Assembly: GCA_900546715.1 (NCBI GenBank)
Contig: UREA01000013.1
Location: 1-32,879, forward strand
Direction of reading: 5' to 3'
Origin: an uncultured Mycoplasmatota bacterium
GTDB lineage: Bacteria > Bacillota_I > Bacilli_A > RF39 > UBA660
Length of the DNA: 32,879 bases
Positions 23,305-30,900 of this stretch are shown here, piece by piece. The notes beneath the pieces are model-generated. The model made no database searches. It worked only from the letters and a program-made list of their open reading frames with translations, and was not told where the DNA came from. Numbering within the stretch: the stretch's first letter is position 1; every line of letters begins with the position of its first letter. The translations under genes and the position numbers were made by a program.

Positions 23305-25425
23305 ATGACAGTTAAAGATTATGCCAAAGATGTAAATTTATCAGTTGCAGAAATTTTAAAAAAATGTAAGGAATTAGCTATTAATGTAAATAGTGGAGAC
23401 GACTTTCTAACTGATGATGATATCATCATGTTAGATAATCTAATCAATTTAATTTCTACTGATGAAGAAACAACATTTGAAGAAGAAGATGTAATTGATG
23501 ATAAAGTAGATGAAATACTTGATTCTAGTTCTTTTGATAAAGAAATAAAAGAAAGTATAACTAAAGAAAAATTAAAGAAGAAAGATAATAAAGATAATAA
23601 AAATGACTTTAATATGCTAAAAAAAGAAATGTATAAGCATAAAAATAAGTTGATGAGTAATACAAGTACTGATACCTCAATTGTTTTATATAAACAAAAC
23701 ATGACTGTTGGTGAGCTTGCAAATGCCCTAAATGTTAGTGGTACTGATATAATAAAAAAATTAATTGGCATGGGTTTAATGGTTAGTATTAATGAACCCC
23801 TAGAATTTGAAAATGCAGAAATATTAGCTTTAGATTATGGTAAAACTCTAAAAAGAGAAGAAACTCAAGATGTTGCAAATTTTGAAGAATATGAAATAAT
23901 AGATAATGAAGAAAATTTAGTTAAAAGACCTCCGATAGTTACAATTATGGGACATGTTGATCATGGTAAGACAACACTTCTTGATTATATTAGACATACT
24001 CATGTTGTGACACAAGAATTCGGTGGTATTACTCAACATATTGGGGCATATCAAACAATGTATAATGGCGAACTTATAACATTTATTGATACTCCTGGTC
24101 ATGCGGCATTTACGGAAATGCGTGCACGTGGTGCTAGTATAACAGATATAGTAATCATTATTGTTGCAGCAGATGATGGAGTTATGCCTCAGACAAAAGA
24201 AGCAATAGATCATGCAAAAGCTGCAAATGTACCAATTATAGTTGCCGTTAATAAAATAGATAAAAAAGATGCTAATATAGATAGAGTATTAACAGAAATG
24301 AATGAAGCAGGTATTACCCCAGAAGCTTGGGGAGGAGATACACCATTTATTAATATTTCTGCTCATACTGGTGAAGGTATTGATTTACTACTTGAAACAA
24401 TACTTACAGTTGCTGAAATATCTAATCTAAAAGCAAATCCTAATCGTTATGCATCTGGTGCTGTAATTGAATCTCGCGTTGATAAAAACATCGGTGGAGT
24501 TGCATCTTTCTTAATTCAAAATGGTACTCTACGTATTGGAGATCCAATAGTAGTTGGTACTTCTTATGCAAAGGTGCGGACTATGAAAAATGACCGCGGA
24601 GAATCAATTGTTGAAGCGGGACCTTCAACTCCAGTAGAAATTACAGGTTTAACTAAAAATCCATCTGCGGGAGATAAGTTTATGGCTTTTGAAACTGAAG
24701 CAGAAGCTAAAAGTATAGCTGAAAAAAGAGAAAGACTTGTTAAACTTAATGAAAGTAAACAAAAAGGTGTTTCTCTAGATGATTTATTTAATAACATTAA
24801 TGCTGGTGATAAAGAAATAAATGTTTTACTTAAAGCTGATGTCCGTGGGTCTGAAGAAGCGGTTCGTTCATCTTTAGAAAAAATAACTACTAAAGATGTC
24901 AAAGTAAATGTTATTCGTAGTGGTATCGGTGCTATTAGTGAATCAGATGTAATTCTAGCAAGTGCATCAAATGCTATAATCATTGGCTTTAATGTTGTAG
25001 CTAGCACAAATGCTAAAGAACTAGCTAAAGATAAAAACATTGAAATAAGACTTTATACCATTATCTATAAATTAGTTGAAGATGTTGAATCAGCTATTAA
25101 TGGCCTACTTGACCCAGTATATGAAGAAAAAGTCCTAGGTTCTGCAGAAATCAGAAAAATATTTAAATTCTCTAAAATTGGTAATATCGCTGGTGTTTAT
25201 GTAACTGATGGTCTAATTAAAAGTAATGCTTTAGCTCGTGTTATTCGTGATGGTATAATTATTGCTAGTGATGATTCTATAAAATCACTACAAAGAGAAA
25301 AAGATAGTGTTAAAGAAGTTAAAAAAGGTTATGAATGTGGTATAACTTTAGATAAGTTTAATGACTTTAAAGAAGGAGACATTATTGAAGCTTACGAAAT
25401 GGTTGAGGTACCACATGAAAAATAA
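23305..25425 (+). CDS. infB: Translation initiation factor IF-2
   Basis: GTPase that brings fMet-tRNA to the 30S subunit. 706 residues: an N-terminal IF2_N module (MTVKDYAKDVNLSVAEILKK), a short charged linker, a second IF2_N-like segment (MTVGELANALNVSGTDIIKK), G domain with GHVDHGKT, DTPGHAAF and NKIDKKD, then domains II-IV. Length is at the short end for IF-2, as in other reduced Bacilli genomes. AAAGGGTGA precedes the ATG. It overlaps rbfA by 11 nt. Confidence 0.96.
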   Translation: MTVKDYAKDVNLSVAEILKKCKELAINVNSGDDFLTDDDIIMLDNLINLISTDEETTFEEEDVIDDKVDEILDSSSFDKEIKESITKEKLKKKDNKDNKNDFNMLKKEMYKHKNKLMSNTSTDTSIVLYKQNMTVGELANALNVSGTDIIKKLIGMGLMVSINEPLEFENAEILALDYGKTLKREETQDVANFEEYEIIDNEENLVKRPPIVTIMGHVDHGKTTLLDYIRHTHVVTQEFGGITQHIGAYQTMYNGELITFIDTPGHAAFTEMRARGASITDIVIIIVAADDGVMPQTKEAIDHAKAANVPIIVAVNKIDKKDANIDRVLTEMNEAGITPEAWGGDTPFINISAHTGEGIDLLLETILTVAEISNLKANPNRYASGAVIESRVDKNIGGVASFLIQNGTLRIGDPIVVGTSYAKVRTMKNDRGESIVEAGPSTPVEITGLTKNPSAGDKFMAFETEAEAKSIAEKRERLVKLNESKQKGVSLDDLFNNINAGDKEINVLLKADVRGSEEAVRSSLEKITTKDVKVNVIRSGIGAISESDVILASASNAIIIGFNVVASTNAKELAKDKNIEIRLYTIIYKLVEDVESAINGLLDPVYEEKVLGSAEIRKIFKFSKIGNIAGVYVTDGLIKSNALARVIRDGIIIASDDSIKSLQREKDSVKEVKKGYECGITLDKFNDFKEGDIIEAYEMVEVPHEK

Positions 25426-25750
25426 AAAAATAAAAAGACTAGAATCAGATATCTTAAGATATTTAAGTGATATAATAGCAAATGAGGCAAATGATGAACT
25501 TCTAAAAACTCTTACAATAACTGCCATAGATTTATCTACAGACTTAAGTTATTGTAAGGTCTATTATACTTCTTTATCTGATTTAGATAAAAAAGCATTA
25601 GATAAAGAAGTAAATGAAGCATCATCATTCCTAAGAGGAAAATTGAGTGACGCGTTAGATATTAGACATACACCAATATTAAAATTTATCTATGATGAAT
25701 CACTTAATTATGAAAAAAGAATTGAGGAAATTATTGATTCATTAAATTAA
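25415..25750 (+). CDS. rbfA: Ribosome-binding factor A
   Basis: Small KH-fold protein needed for 30S maturation. 111 residues. N-terminal IKRLESDILRYLSDIIAN, middle DLSTDLSYCKVYYTSL, C-terminal IRHTPILKFIYDESLNYEKRIEEII, all typical. I chose the ATG at 25415 (MKNKKIKRL) overlapping the infB end; GTTGAGG is upstream. Confidence 0.95.
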   Translation: MKNKKIKRLESDILRYLSDIIANEANDELLKTLTITAIDLSTDLSYCKVYYTSLSDLDKKALDKEVNEASSFLRGKLSDALDIRHTPILKFIYDESLNYEKRIEEIIDSLN

Positions 25751-25763
25751 AGGGGGGAAAATT

Positions 25764-26291
25764 ATGCTTAAAATAATTACTGATCAAATACCAGAAAAAG
25801 ATTATAATACTATGTATCAAACATATTATAAATTCTTTTTATCAATGGATGGCTTCCTAGCAGATAAAATATTTAAAAACTCACCAAAAAATCCTATTAG
25901 AAAATCTGCATTTAATGCTCTAGATTCCATCCATAATGATAATACAGCTTTCTATTTATATTATCTTTATGATAAACTAATATCTTTTGGTAGAATTTAT
26001 CATCATGATAATATCTTACATCTTGGTGAAATGCTTTTCACCCAAGATGAAGATAAAGCATTTGTAATTGATTTAATACTCCAAGAATTAGAATTATTTG
26101 CTAATTCCAATAATTATACAACTTTAGAAATAGAAATACCTAAAGGTAATAGTGATCTTATAAATCTAGCTTTAAATCAAGGTTATGATTTTGTCAAAGA
26201 AAATCCTGAAACAGCAGCTATATTTAAAACCTATGTATTATATAAGGACATTTATGAACGGACTAATAGTAGTAAACAAAGAAGAGGGTAA
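25764..26291 (+). CDS. GNAT-like N-acetyltransferase, unassigned
   Basis: 175 residues after AAGGGGGG. The pattern LYYLYDKLISFGRIYHHDN, a strand-rich centre, a helix before ALNQGYDFVKENP and general size suggest a GNAT acetyltransferase fold, but the acetyl-CoA loop (Q/RxxGxG/A) is not clear; the corresponding place reads FTQDEDKAFVIDLIL. It lies between rbfA and truB and overlaps truB by 38 nt, so it is part of the operon. An inactive or diverged GNAT is possible. Confidence 0.5.
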   Translation: MLKIITDQIPEKDYNTMYQTYYKFFLSMDGFLADKIFKNSPKNPIRKSAFNALDSIHNDNTAFYLYYLYDKLISFGRIYHHDNILHLGEMLFTQDEDKAFVIDLILQELELFANSNNYTTLEIEIPKGNSDLINLALNQGYDFVKENPETAAIFKTYVLYKDIYERTNSSKQRRG

Positions 26292-27093
26292 AACCAGTAG
26301 AGATATAGTTAATTCACTTAACCATATCTTTAATACTAAAAAAATAGGGCATACAGGTACTCTTGATCCCATAGCTAGTGGTGTTTTAGTATGTGTAATA
26401 GGCAAATACACAAAACTAGTAAATCTTCTTACTAGTGATGCAAAAGAATATATTGCAGAAATTAAACTTGGAATAAAAACAGATACTCTAGATATTACAG
26501 GTAATGTTATATCTACAAACACTTTTAATATAACAAATTCTGATATATTAAAAGTATTTGATACATTCCCAAAAACATACTTACAAACGGTACCTCTATA
26601 TTCTTCAGTTCATGTGAATGGCAAAAGACTATATGAATATGCGCGGGATAATACTAAAGTTACTTTACCTAAAAGAAAAGTTTCAATTTATAATCTAGAA
26701 CTAATATCTTTTAATAAAGATATAATTACTTTTAAAACTAAAGTATCCAAAGGTACTTACATTCGTTCATTAATTGAAGATATATGTTCTAATTTAAACA
26801 CTTGTGGCACAATGAATAACTTAATTAGAACAAAACAAGGTAATTTTTCTATTACTAATTCTTATACTCTAGAAGATATAAAAAATAATAATTATAAACT
26901 ACTCAATATAAAAGAATTCCTAGATTACCCCGTAATAGAATTACCAGATACTTTAATTAATAAAGTATTAAATGGTAATTCTATTACCAATACTTTCAAT
27001 ATAACTAACAAAGTTATATTTACTTATAAACAAAAAGATATAGCTATATACGAAGTAAATAACCAAGACTTAAAACCTTATATTATGTTTTAA
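26254..27093 (+). CDS. truB: tRNA pseudouridine-55 synthase
   Basis: Makes pseudouridine 55 in the T loop of tRNAs. 279 residues. N-terminal NGLIVVNKEEGKTSRDIVN, catalytic aspartate in GHTGTLDPIASGVL, then KEYIAEIKLGIKTDTLD, RKVSIYNLEL and SKGTYIRSLIEDI, all diagnostic. It starts inside the preceding gene (ATG at 26254) and ends the operon with a strong terminator. Confidence 0.95.
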   Translation: MNGLIVVNKEEGKTSRDIVNSLNHIFNTKKIGHTGTLDPIASGVLVCVIGKYTKLVNLLTSDAKEYIAEIKLGIKTDTLDITGNVISTNTFNITNSDILKVFDTFPKTYLQTVPLYSSVHVNGKRLYEYARDNTKVTLPKRKVSIYNLELISFNKDIITFKTKVSKGTYIRSLIEDICSNLNTCGTMNNLIRTKQGNFSITNSYTLEDIKNNNYKLLNIKEFLDYPVIELPDTLINKVLNGNSITNTFNITNKVIFTYKQKDIAIYEVNNQDLKPYIMF

Positions 27094-27102
27094 GTCTTTT
27101 TT
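27065..27102 (+). terminator. Terminator of the rimP-truB operon
   Basis: AAGACTTAAAAC / GTTTTAAGTCTT, a perfect 12-bp stem with a 10-nt loop overlapping the last codons of truB, then a T-run. Confidence 0.9.
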
Positions 27103-27408
27103 GAGGTTCCAAATTGGAACCTCATATATTTAACAAAGTAATAATAAATCATAATTTATTTATTCCTAAGGTTTCAAATTGAAACCCTAGAAACTTTAAA
27201 CTTAAAATAAATTTTAATTGCGGTCCCAGTTTGGGACCGCAATAGTTTTATAATAACTAATTTTTCACTAAACTTGAAGTTTCAATTTGAAACATCAAAT
27301 TTAATAGTATTAGATCATTATCTTTTTTTGGTCCCAAGTTGGGACTAAAAAATAATATGTAATTAATAATAATTTATTGTATTCAAGGTTCCAAGCTGGA
27401 ACCTTGAA
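27103..27408. repeat. Array of six related palindromes (ORF6N-type)
   Basis: Six palindromes at 27103-27123, 27166-27190, 27217-27243, 27274-27298, 27325-27351 and 27382-27408. Starts are 63, 51, 57, 51 and 57 bp apart. Arms are 10-13 bp round a 1-3 bp centre. P1, P3 and P6 are perfect; P2, P4 and P5 have one mismatch. The common core is GGTYYCAA-n-TTGRRACC. The spacers are nearly pure A+T and share no sequence. The sixth lies in the ORF6N pseudogene and encodes RFQAGT; the other five could encode RFQIGT, RFQIET, RSQFGT, KFQFET and WSQVGT, but no ORF surrounds them. Not CRISPR: repeats differ and spacers are only ~25-45 bp. Confidence 0.85.
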
Positions 27409-28095
27409 AGGTAGAGGTCATAACATAAAATATTTATCTTATGTTTTTACTGAGCAAGGAGTAGCAATGCTTTCTAGTGTATTGCACACTGAAAACGCAG
27501 TAAAAGTTAGCATTCAAATAATTAATGTTTTTGTTGCCATGCGAAAATATATTTCTTCTAATCTTTTAAATCAAAACTATATTAATAGTTTAGTATTAGA
27601 AAATCAAAAAATGATTTTAACAGATCATAACTTAGTAATTGAAAATAAAGAAAAGATTAAAGCTTTGGAAGAAACATTTAAACAATTTGAAGAAAAGAAA
27701 AAAGTAAGTGATAATTTTTGATGGCCAAATATATGATTCTTATTCTAAAATATTAGATATATTTAAAGAAGCTAAAACTAAATTAACATAATAGATTCTT
27801 ATGCCGATAATACTATGTTGAATATGATATCTAGATTAAATGTTAATGTATTATTAATTACAGGACCTAAATTATTAACCCAACAAGATATTAATACATA
27901 TAATCAGCAATATAATAATTTAACAGTTAAATATAATACTACATTTTGTGATTATATTTTATATTAGATGATAGTATTGTTTATCATTGTGGTGCTAGTA
28001 TTAATAGAATAGGTCATAGAACTTTTTCTATTAATTTACTTCAAGATCAAGAAATAATTGATTTATTGATTAATAAAGTAAATAGTATTACTTAA
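27377..28095 (+). pseudogene. ORF6N-domain protein remnant with PLD-like C-terminus
   Basis: Recognisable homology begins at the sixth palindrome (SRFQAGTLKGRG) and continues with YLSYVFTEQGVAMLSSVLHT, a hallmark of ORF6N-family proteins, then a coiled coil (about 27560-27710). The frame shifts at ~27716 (FDGQIYDSYSKILDIFKEA), again at ~27787 (IIDSYADNTMLNMISRLNV) and at ~27955 (LDDSIVYHCGASINRIG), ending at 28095. The N-terminal ORF6N DNA-binding-like part (about 100 residues) is missing and replaced by the palindrome array. The C-terminal pieces match the phospholipase-D-like tail often fused to ORF6N. Clearly non-functional. Confidence 0.8.
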
Positions 28096-28162
28096 TATAT
28101 TTACAAATAATAAACTTATATGATATAATGATGTTAGAAAAAGATATGATTAAGTCAATAAA

Positions 28163-28189
28163 AAAGACTTAAAACTCATTTAAGTCTTT
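28163..28189 (-). terminator. Terminator of XRE gene
   Basis: AAAGACTTAAA / TTTAAGTCTTT with a 5-nt loop. Read leftwards it ends in a T-run just past the XRE stop codon. Confidence 0.75.
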
Positions 28190-28195
28190 CCTAAG

Positions 28196-28441
28196 TTAAG
28201 CGATTACTTTATCTTTGATAACAGACTTATCATATCTTTTTCTAACATCAGTTTGATAAAGAATATAATCAATGCTAGTTTCATAGAAATTAGCAATCTT
28301 AATCAAAATATCTTTAGTAAGTAAAGTATGACCAGTTTCAAAGTAACTATAATTTCTTTGGGTAATCCCTAAAGCTTTAGCTACTTCTCTTTGCATTAGG
28401 TCATTACTTTCTCTTAACTCTCTAAGCCGATTAATTGCCAT
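28196..28441 (-). CDS. XRE-family transcriptional regulator
   Basis: 81 residues. Helix-turn-helix of the Cro/C1 type: RLRELRESNDLMQREVAKALGITQ-NYSYFETG, then LTKDILIKIANFYETSIDYILYQTD. GGAGGG precedes the ATG. Divergent from the DGR target gene, with two operator-like palindromes in the shared promoter region, so probably a repressor of itself and of the DGR operon. No inducer domain is present. Confidence 0.85.
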   Translation of the reverse strand: MAINRLRELRESNDLMQREVAKALGITQRNYSYFETGHTLLTKDILIKIANFYETSIDYILYQTDVRKRYDKSVIKDKVIA

Positions 28442-28471
28442 GTTGTCCCTCCTTTTAACAATATTATACTA

Positions 28472-28513
28472 TAGATAAATTTTATCTATTGCTTTTTAGA
28501 TAAAATTTGTCTA
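28472..28513. promoter_or_regulatory. Two operator palindromes between XRE and DGR target
   Basis: TAGATAAATTTTATCTA (28472-28488) is a perfect 17-bp palindrome; TAGATAAAATTTGTCTA (28497-28513) is the same site with one mismatch, centre to centre 25 bp. The second covers the spacer and start of the -10 of the rightward promoter; the first lies next to a leftward TATAAT (28465-28470 on the plus strand as ATTATA). Likely XRE binding sites. Confidence 0.75.
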
Positions 28514-28517
28514 TAAT
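28489..28517 (+). promoter_or_regulatory. Promoter of DGR target gene/operon
   Basis: TTGCTT (28489-28494), a 17-bp spacer and TATAAT (28512-28517). The second operator lies across the spacer, so a bound repressor would block RNA polymerase. Confidence 0.65.
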
Positions 28518-28591
28518 TATTATAGTAGTAGTCGTCCACTCGACAAAATTTGCAAAACTTTTATGATATACTACTAATAATTGGAGGATAT

Positions 28592-29974
28592 ATGAAGAAT
28601 AAAAAGATTATTTTTGGAGTATCAATTATGTGTATAATAGTAATAAGTATTACCTTAATACTTATTACTAATAAATCTTCATCTAAAGTATTAGATAGTA
28701 ATTTAGAAAATACTACAGATAATTTAGATAATAAAGCACCAGGTATGTTTGCTATAATGCTTGAAACACAGGCCGGTTCAGGTAAGTATGAACAATCCAC
28801 CTCTGGTTTGTGGCCGGGCTCCGGATATATGTTTAATGAAACATTATCAACTTGTGAAAATGGTGGAATACTTACTTGGAATGAAGAAAATAGAACAGTT
28901 AATTTAAAATCCAATTTATCTGATAGATGTTATTTATATTTTGATATAGTACCACCAGATGTAACAATAAATACTAATAATAATGGAAGTTATAATCCAT
29001 CTACTCCAGCATCACTTAGTTGTACTGGAGCAGATGCTATATATAATCCATTATATCAAAGAATAGAAGTATCTAGTATAGCTAATAAATATACATCATG
29101 TAATTTAACATATCAAACTCCAAGTTCTAAAACCTATCTAAATAACTACATCATAAACCTAGCTGGAACAACCCAAGGAACAGGACAAGTAGTTAATGAA
29201 AATGGATATAGATATGAAGGAAAAGATCCAAATAATTATATCTGGTTTAATAATGAATTATGGAGAATAATAGGAGTATTTGATGAAGCAACACATGGGG
29301 TAAGTGGCCAAAATTTGGTTAAGATAATTAAAGTAGATTCAATCGGAGGACTAGCATGGCATAAGTCAAATACCAATGATTGGACAGCAGCAAGTTTAAT
29401 GAATTTACTAAACGGAGCATATCTAAATAGCCAAAATGGTACAGGAGGAGAATATTGCTATGGATATTCAACAACAGTTCCTGCAGGAAATTGTGATTAC
29501 ACAGAAACAGGAATAAATGATACATATCGCAGCATGATAGAAAATGTAACATGGCATCTTGGAGGACATTCAACTCAAAGTGCAACAGCAGAGGCCTTTT
29601 ATGGCTATGAGAGAGGAACAACGGTATATAGTGGAAGACCAACAACAACTACAGGATATATAGGATTAATGTATCCAAGTGATTATGGATATAGTGTGCT
29701 TTCGAGTTCATGTGCAAGAACAACAAATTTAGATTCATATAATAAAGCAACCTGCGCCGGACAAAGTTGGTTATATGGCCAAGGATACGAATGGACAATT
29801 ACTCCGTATTCGTCGTCCGGTAACTCTGTGTTCTATGTGAACTACACCGGCACCTTGCGCTCAACTTCTGCGTACTATGGCTATTCGGCCCGACCTGTCT
29901 TGTATCTAGACTCTTCTGTCTATGTAATGGACGGAAATGGATCTGTGAGTGACCCATACATAATAGGAATGTGA
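28592..29974 (+). CDS. DGR variable (target) protein, membrane-anchored
   Basis: 460 residues from the ATG at 28592 (GGAGG 5 nt upstream). A signal anchor (about residues 5-25, IIFGVSIMCIIVISITLILI) is followed by two short cysteine-containing beta modules (STCENGGILTWNEENR, then ASLSCTGADAIYN), a shared segment TQGTGQVVNENGYRYEG, and a C-terminal domain (about 185-460) of the kind that holds the variable repeat in DGR targets, probably a C-type-lectin/FGE-like fold. Residues 404-434 are the VR: Asn codons of the template appear as Tyr, Ser, Thr or Arg. The tail after it (RPVLYLDSSVYVMDGNGSVSDPYIIG) is constant. Displayed on the cell surface, it should present a diversified binding face. Confidence 0.88.
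   Translation: MKNKKIIFGVSIMCIIVISITLILITNKSSSKVLDSNLENTTDNLDNKAPGMFAIMLETQAGSGKYEQSTSGLWPGSGYMFNETLSTCENGGILTWNEENRTVNLKSNLSDRCYLYFDIVPPDVTINTNNNGSYNPSTPASLSCTGADAIYNPLYQRIEVSSIANKYTSCNLTYQTPSSKTYLNNYIINLAGTTQGTGQVVNENGYRYEGKDPNNYIWFNNELWRIIGVFDEATHGVSGQNLVKIIKVDSIGGLAWHKSNTNDWTAASLMNLLNGAYLNSQNGTGGEYCYGYSTTVPAGNCDYTETGINDTYRSMIENVTWHLGGHSTQSATAEAFYGYERGTTVYSGRPTTTTGYIGLMYPSDYGYSVLSSSCARTTNLDSYNKATCAGQSWLYGQGYEWTITPYSSSGNSVFYVNYTGTLRSTSAYYGYSARPVLYLDSSVYVMDGNGSVSDPYIIGM
29801..29892 (+). repeat. DGR variable repeat (VR)
   Basis: 92 bp, aligned without gaps to the TR at 31966-32057. Of 92 positions 14 differ, and all 14 are A in the TR (A to T, C or G); the 63 non-A positions are identical. 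The 3' end GGCTATTCGGCCCG is unchanged and A-poor, fitting the initiation-of-mutagenic-homing site. Confidence 0.97.
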
Positions 29975-29984
29975 TAAACTCATA

Positions 29985-30016
29985 ACCTCCGCCGGCGGCA
30001 TGTCCGCCACGGAGGT
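29985..30016 (+). other. GC-rich nested hairpin downstream of VR
   Basis: ACCTCCG (29985-29991) pairs with CGGAGGT (30010-30016) and, inside, GGCGG with CCGCC round a 5-nt loop. It lies 10 bp after the target stop and 92 bp after the VR, in an otherwise AT-rich stretch, without a T-run. DGRs often have a hairpin/cruciform after the VR that aids homing, though usually nearer; a transcription or RNA stability role is also possible. Confidence 0.55.
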
Positions 30017-30070
30017 CGCAAGTTATCCACATAAAATATAAATAATTTATCAAAAGAAAAGAGGAAAAAA

Positions 30071-30551
30071 ATGCAAATAGGAAATATCAAAATTGAAAAA
30101 GTACAAGAAATCAAAACAAACAAAAGTTCGCTCGGGGGGGGGGGGTAAGTTTGTTAATGGAAAACAACTATTAAATGATGAAACGAGAGATTATATACTT
30201 ATGATTAAAGAGAGTGGTAAATTTTATCGTGCTTATGATAATGACGCTTTAATTATAAATGTATTGATTGGTTATCAAGTACTTCCTGGATTAAGGATAG
30301 GATTCCCTGATAATGCTTTATCCAAAGTGCTTAATAGACTAGAAGAAAATAAAATTTCATATCGAGTTATAGTAAAAGGTCAAATTGAAAAAGAATATAG
30401 CTATAAAAAGTTAAATCAATATAATAAATTTGTAAATATTGCAAGAAAAACCGCAGATTTAAATAATAGATTAGATTTAATAGTAAAGAAAATTAAAAAA
30501 GCTGATGAGGAAAAAATAATGAGGATTATTGATTATTTAGAAAATGTTTAA
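30071..30551 (+). CDS. MutS-like DGR accessory protein, frameshifted at a poly-G tract
   Basis: The ATG at 30071 has GAGG 6 nt upstream. Its frame reads MQIGNIKIEKVQEIKTNKSS-L-GGGG and hits TAA directly after the G-run (30134-30145). The next frame is open to 30551 and gives a MutS domain I-like protein: ETRDYILMIKESGKFYRAY, DNDALIINVLIGYQVLP, then KVLNRLEENKISYRVI. Small MutS-like (MSL) proteins are known DGR accessories. With 11 G the two parts join in one frame of ~159 residues; with 12 G only a 25-residue peptide is made, unless the TTG at 30093 is used. The gene overlaps avd by 8 nt. Confidence 0.75.
30134..30145 (+). repeat. Poly-G tract of 12 bases
   Basis: Twelve consecutive G in a genome of low G+C, inside the 5' part of the MutS-like gene. 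One base less restores the frame. Such runs change length by slippage and often act as on/off switches. Confidence 0.9.
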
Positions 30552-30900
30552 GATTATAAGTAATGATTTTAATATTCTGAATAAATACAAAGTATTTATT
30601 ATAGAATTAGATAATCTAATTGAAAATATACCTCGTAAAGATTATTTTTATAAAGATAAAATAAGAACAGTATCTAATTACATTTTAGAATTAATTCTAA
30701 AATGTAATTATGAAGAAAAAGATTTTAATATTAGCTACTATGTAGCTAATATTAAAGGAAGTATTGCTTATTTAGATTTTTTACTTGATAGATTATATGA
30801 TATGAAATATATTAATAGTAAAAATCTTTATAATATAACTCTAAAGTTAATTGAAATAAATAAAATGGTAACAGGATGGTTAAATAATAAATGCAAGTAA
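30544..30900 (+). CDS. avd: DGR accessory variability determinant (Avd)
   Basis: 118-residue four-helix-bundle protein matching the Avd family: NKYKVFIIELDNLIENIPRKDY, then KIRTVSNYILELILKCNY, LDFLLDRLYDMKYIN and the end IEINKMVTGWLNN. Avd binds the reverse transcriptase and the template RNA and is essential for mutagenic homing in the Bordetella phage model. It overlaps the MutS-like gene by 8 nt and the RT by 10 nt, so the three are translationally coupled. Confidence 0.9.
   Translation: MFKIISNDFNILNKYKVFIIELDNLIENIPRKDYFYKDKIRTVSNYILELILKCNYEEKDFNISYYVANIKGSIAYLDFLLDRLYDMKYINSKNLYNITLKLIEINKMVTGWLNNKCK

Noticed and set aside
27103..27408. CRISPR array
   Set aside because: The repeats are palindromes that differ from each other, spacers are AT-only and 25-45 bp, and there is no cas gene.
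28163..28189. Repeat shared with the truB terminator
   Set aside because: Both contain AAGACTTAAA, but only a short stem is shared and each functions as an ordinary terminator.
29799..30053. Minus-strand ORF over the VR and hairpin
   Set aside because: Antisense to the target gene; open only because the VR and hairpin are GC-rich.
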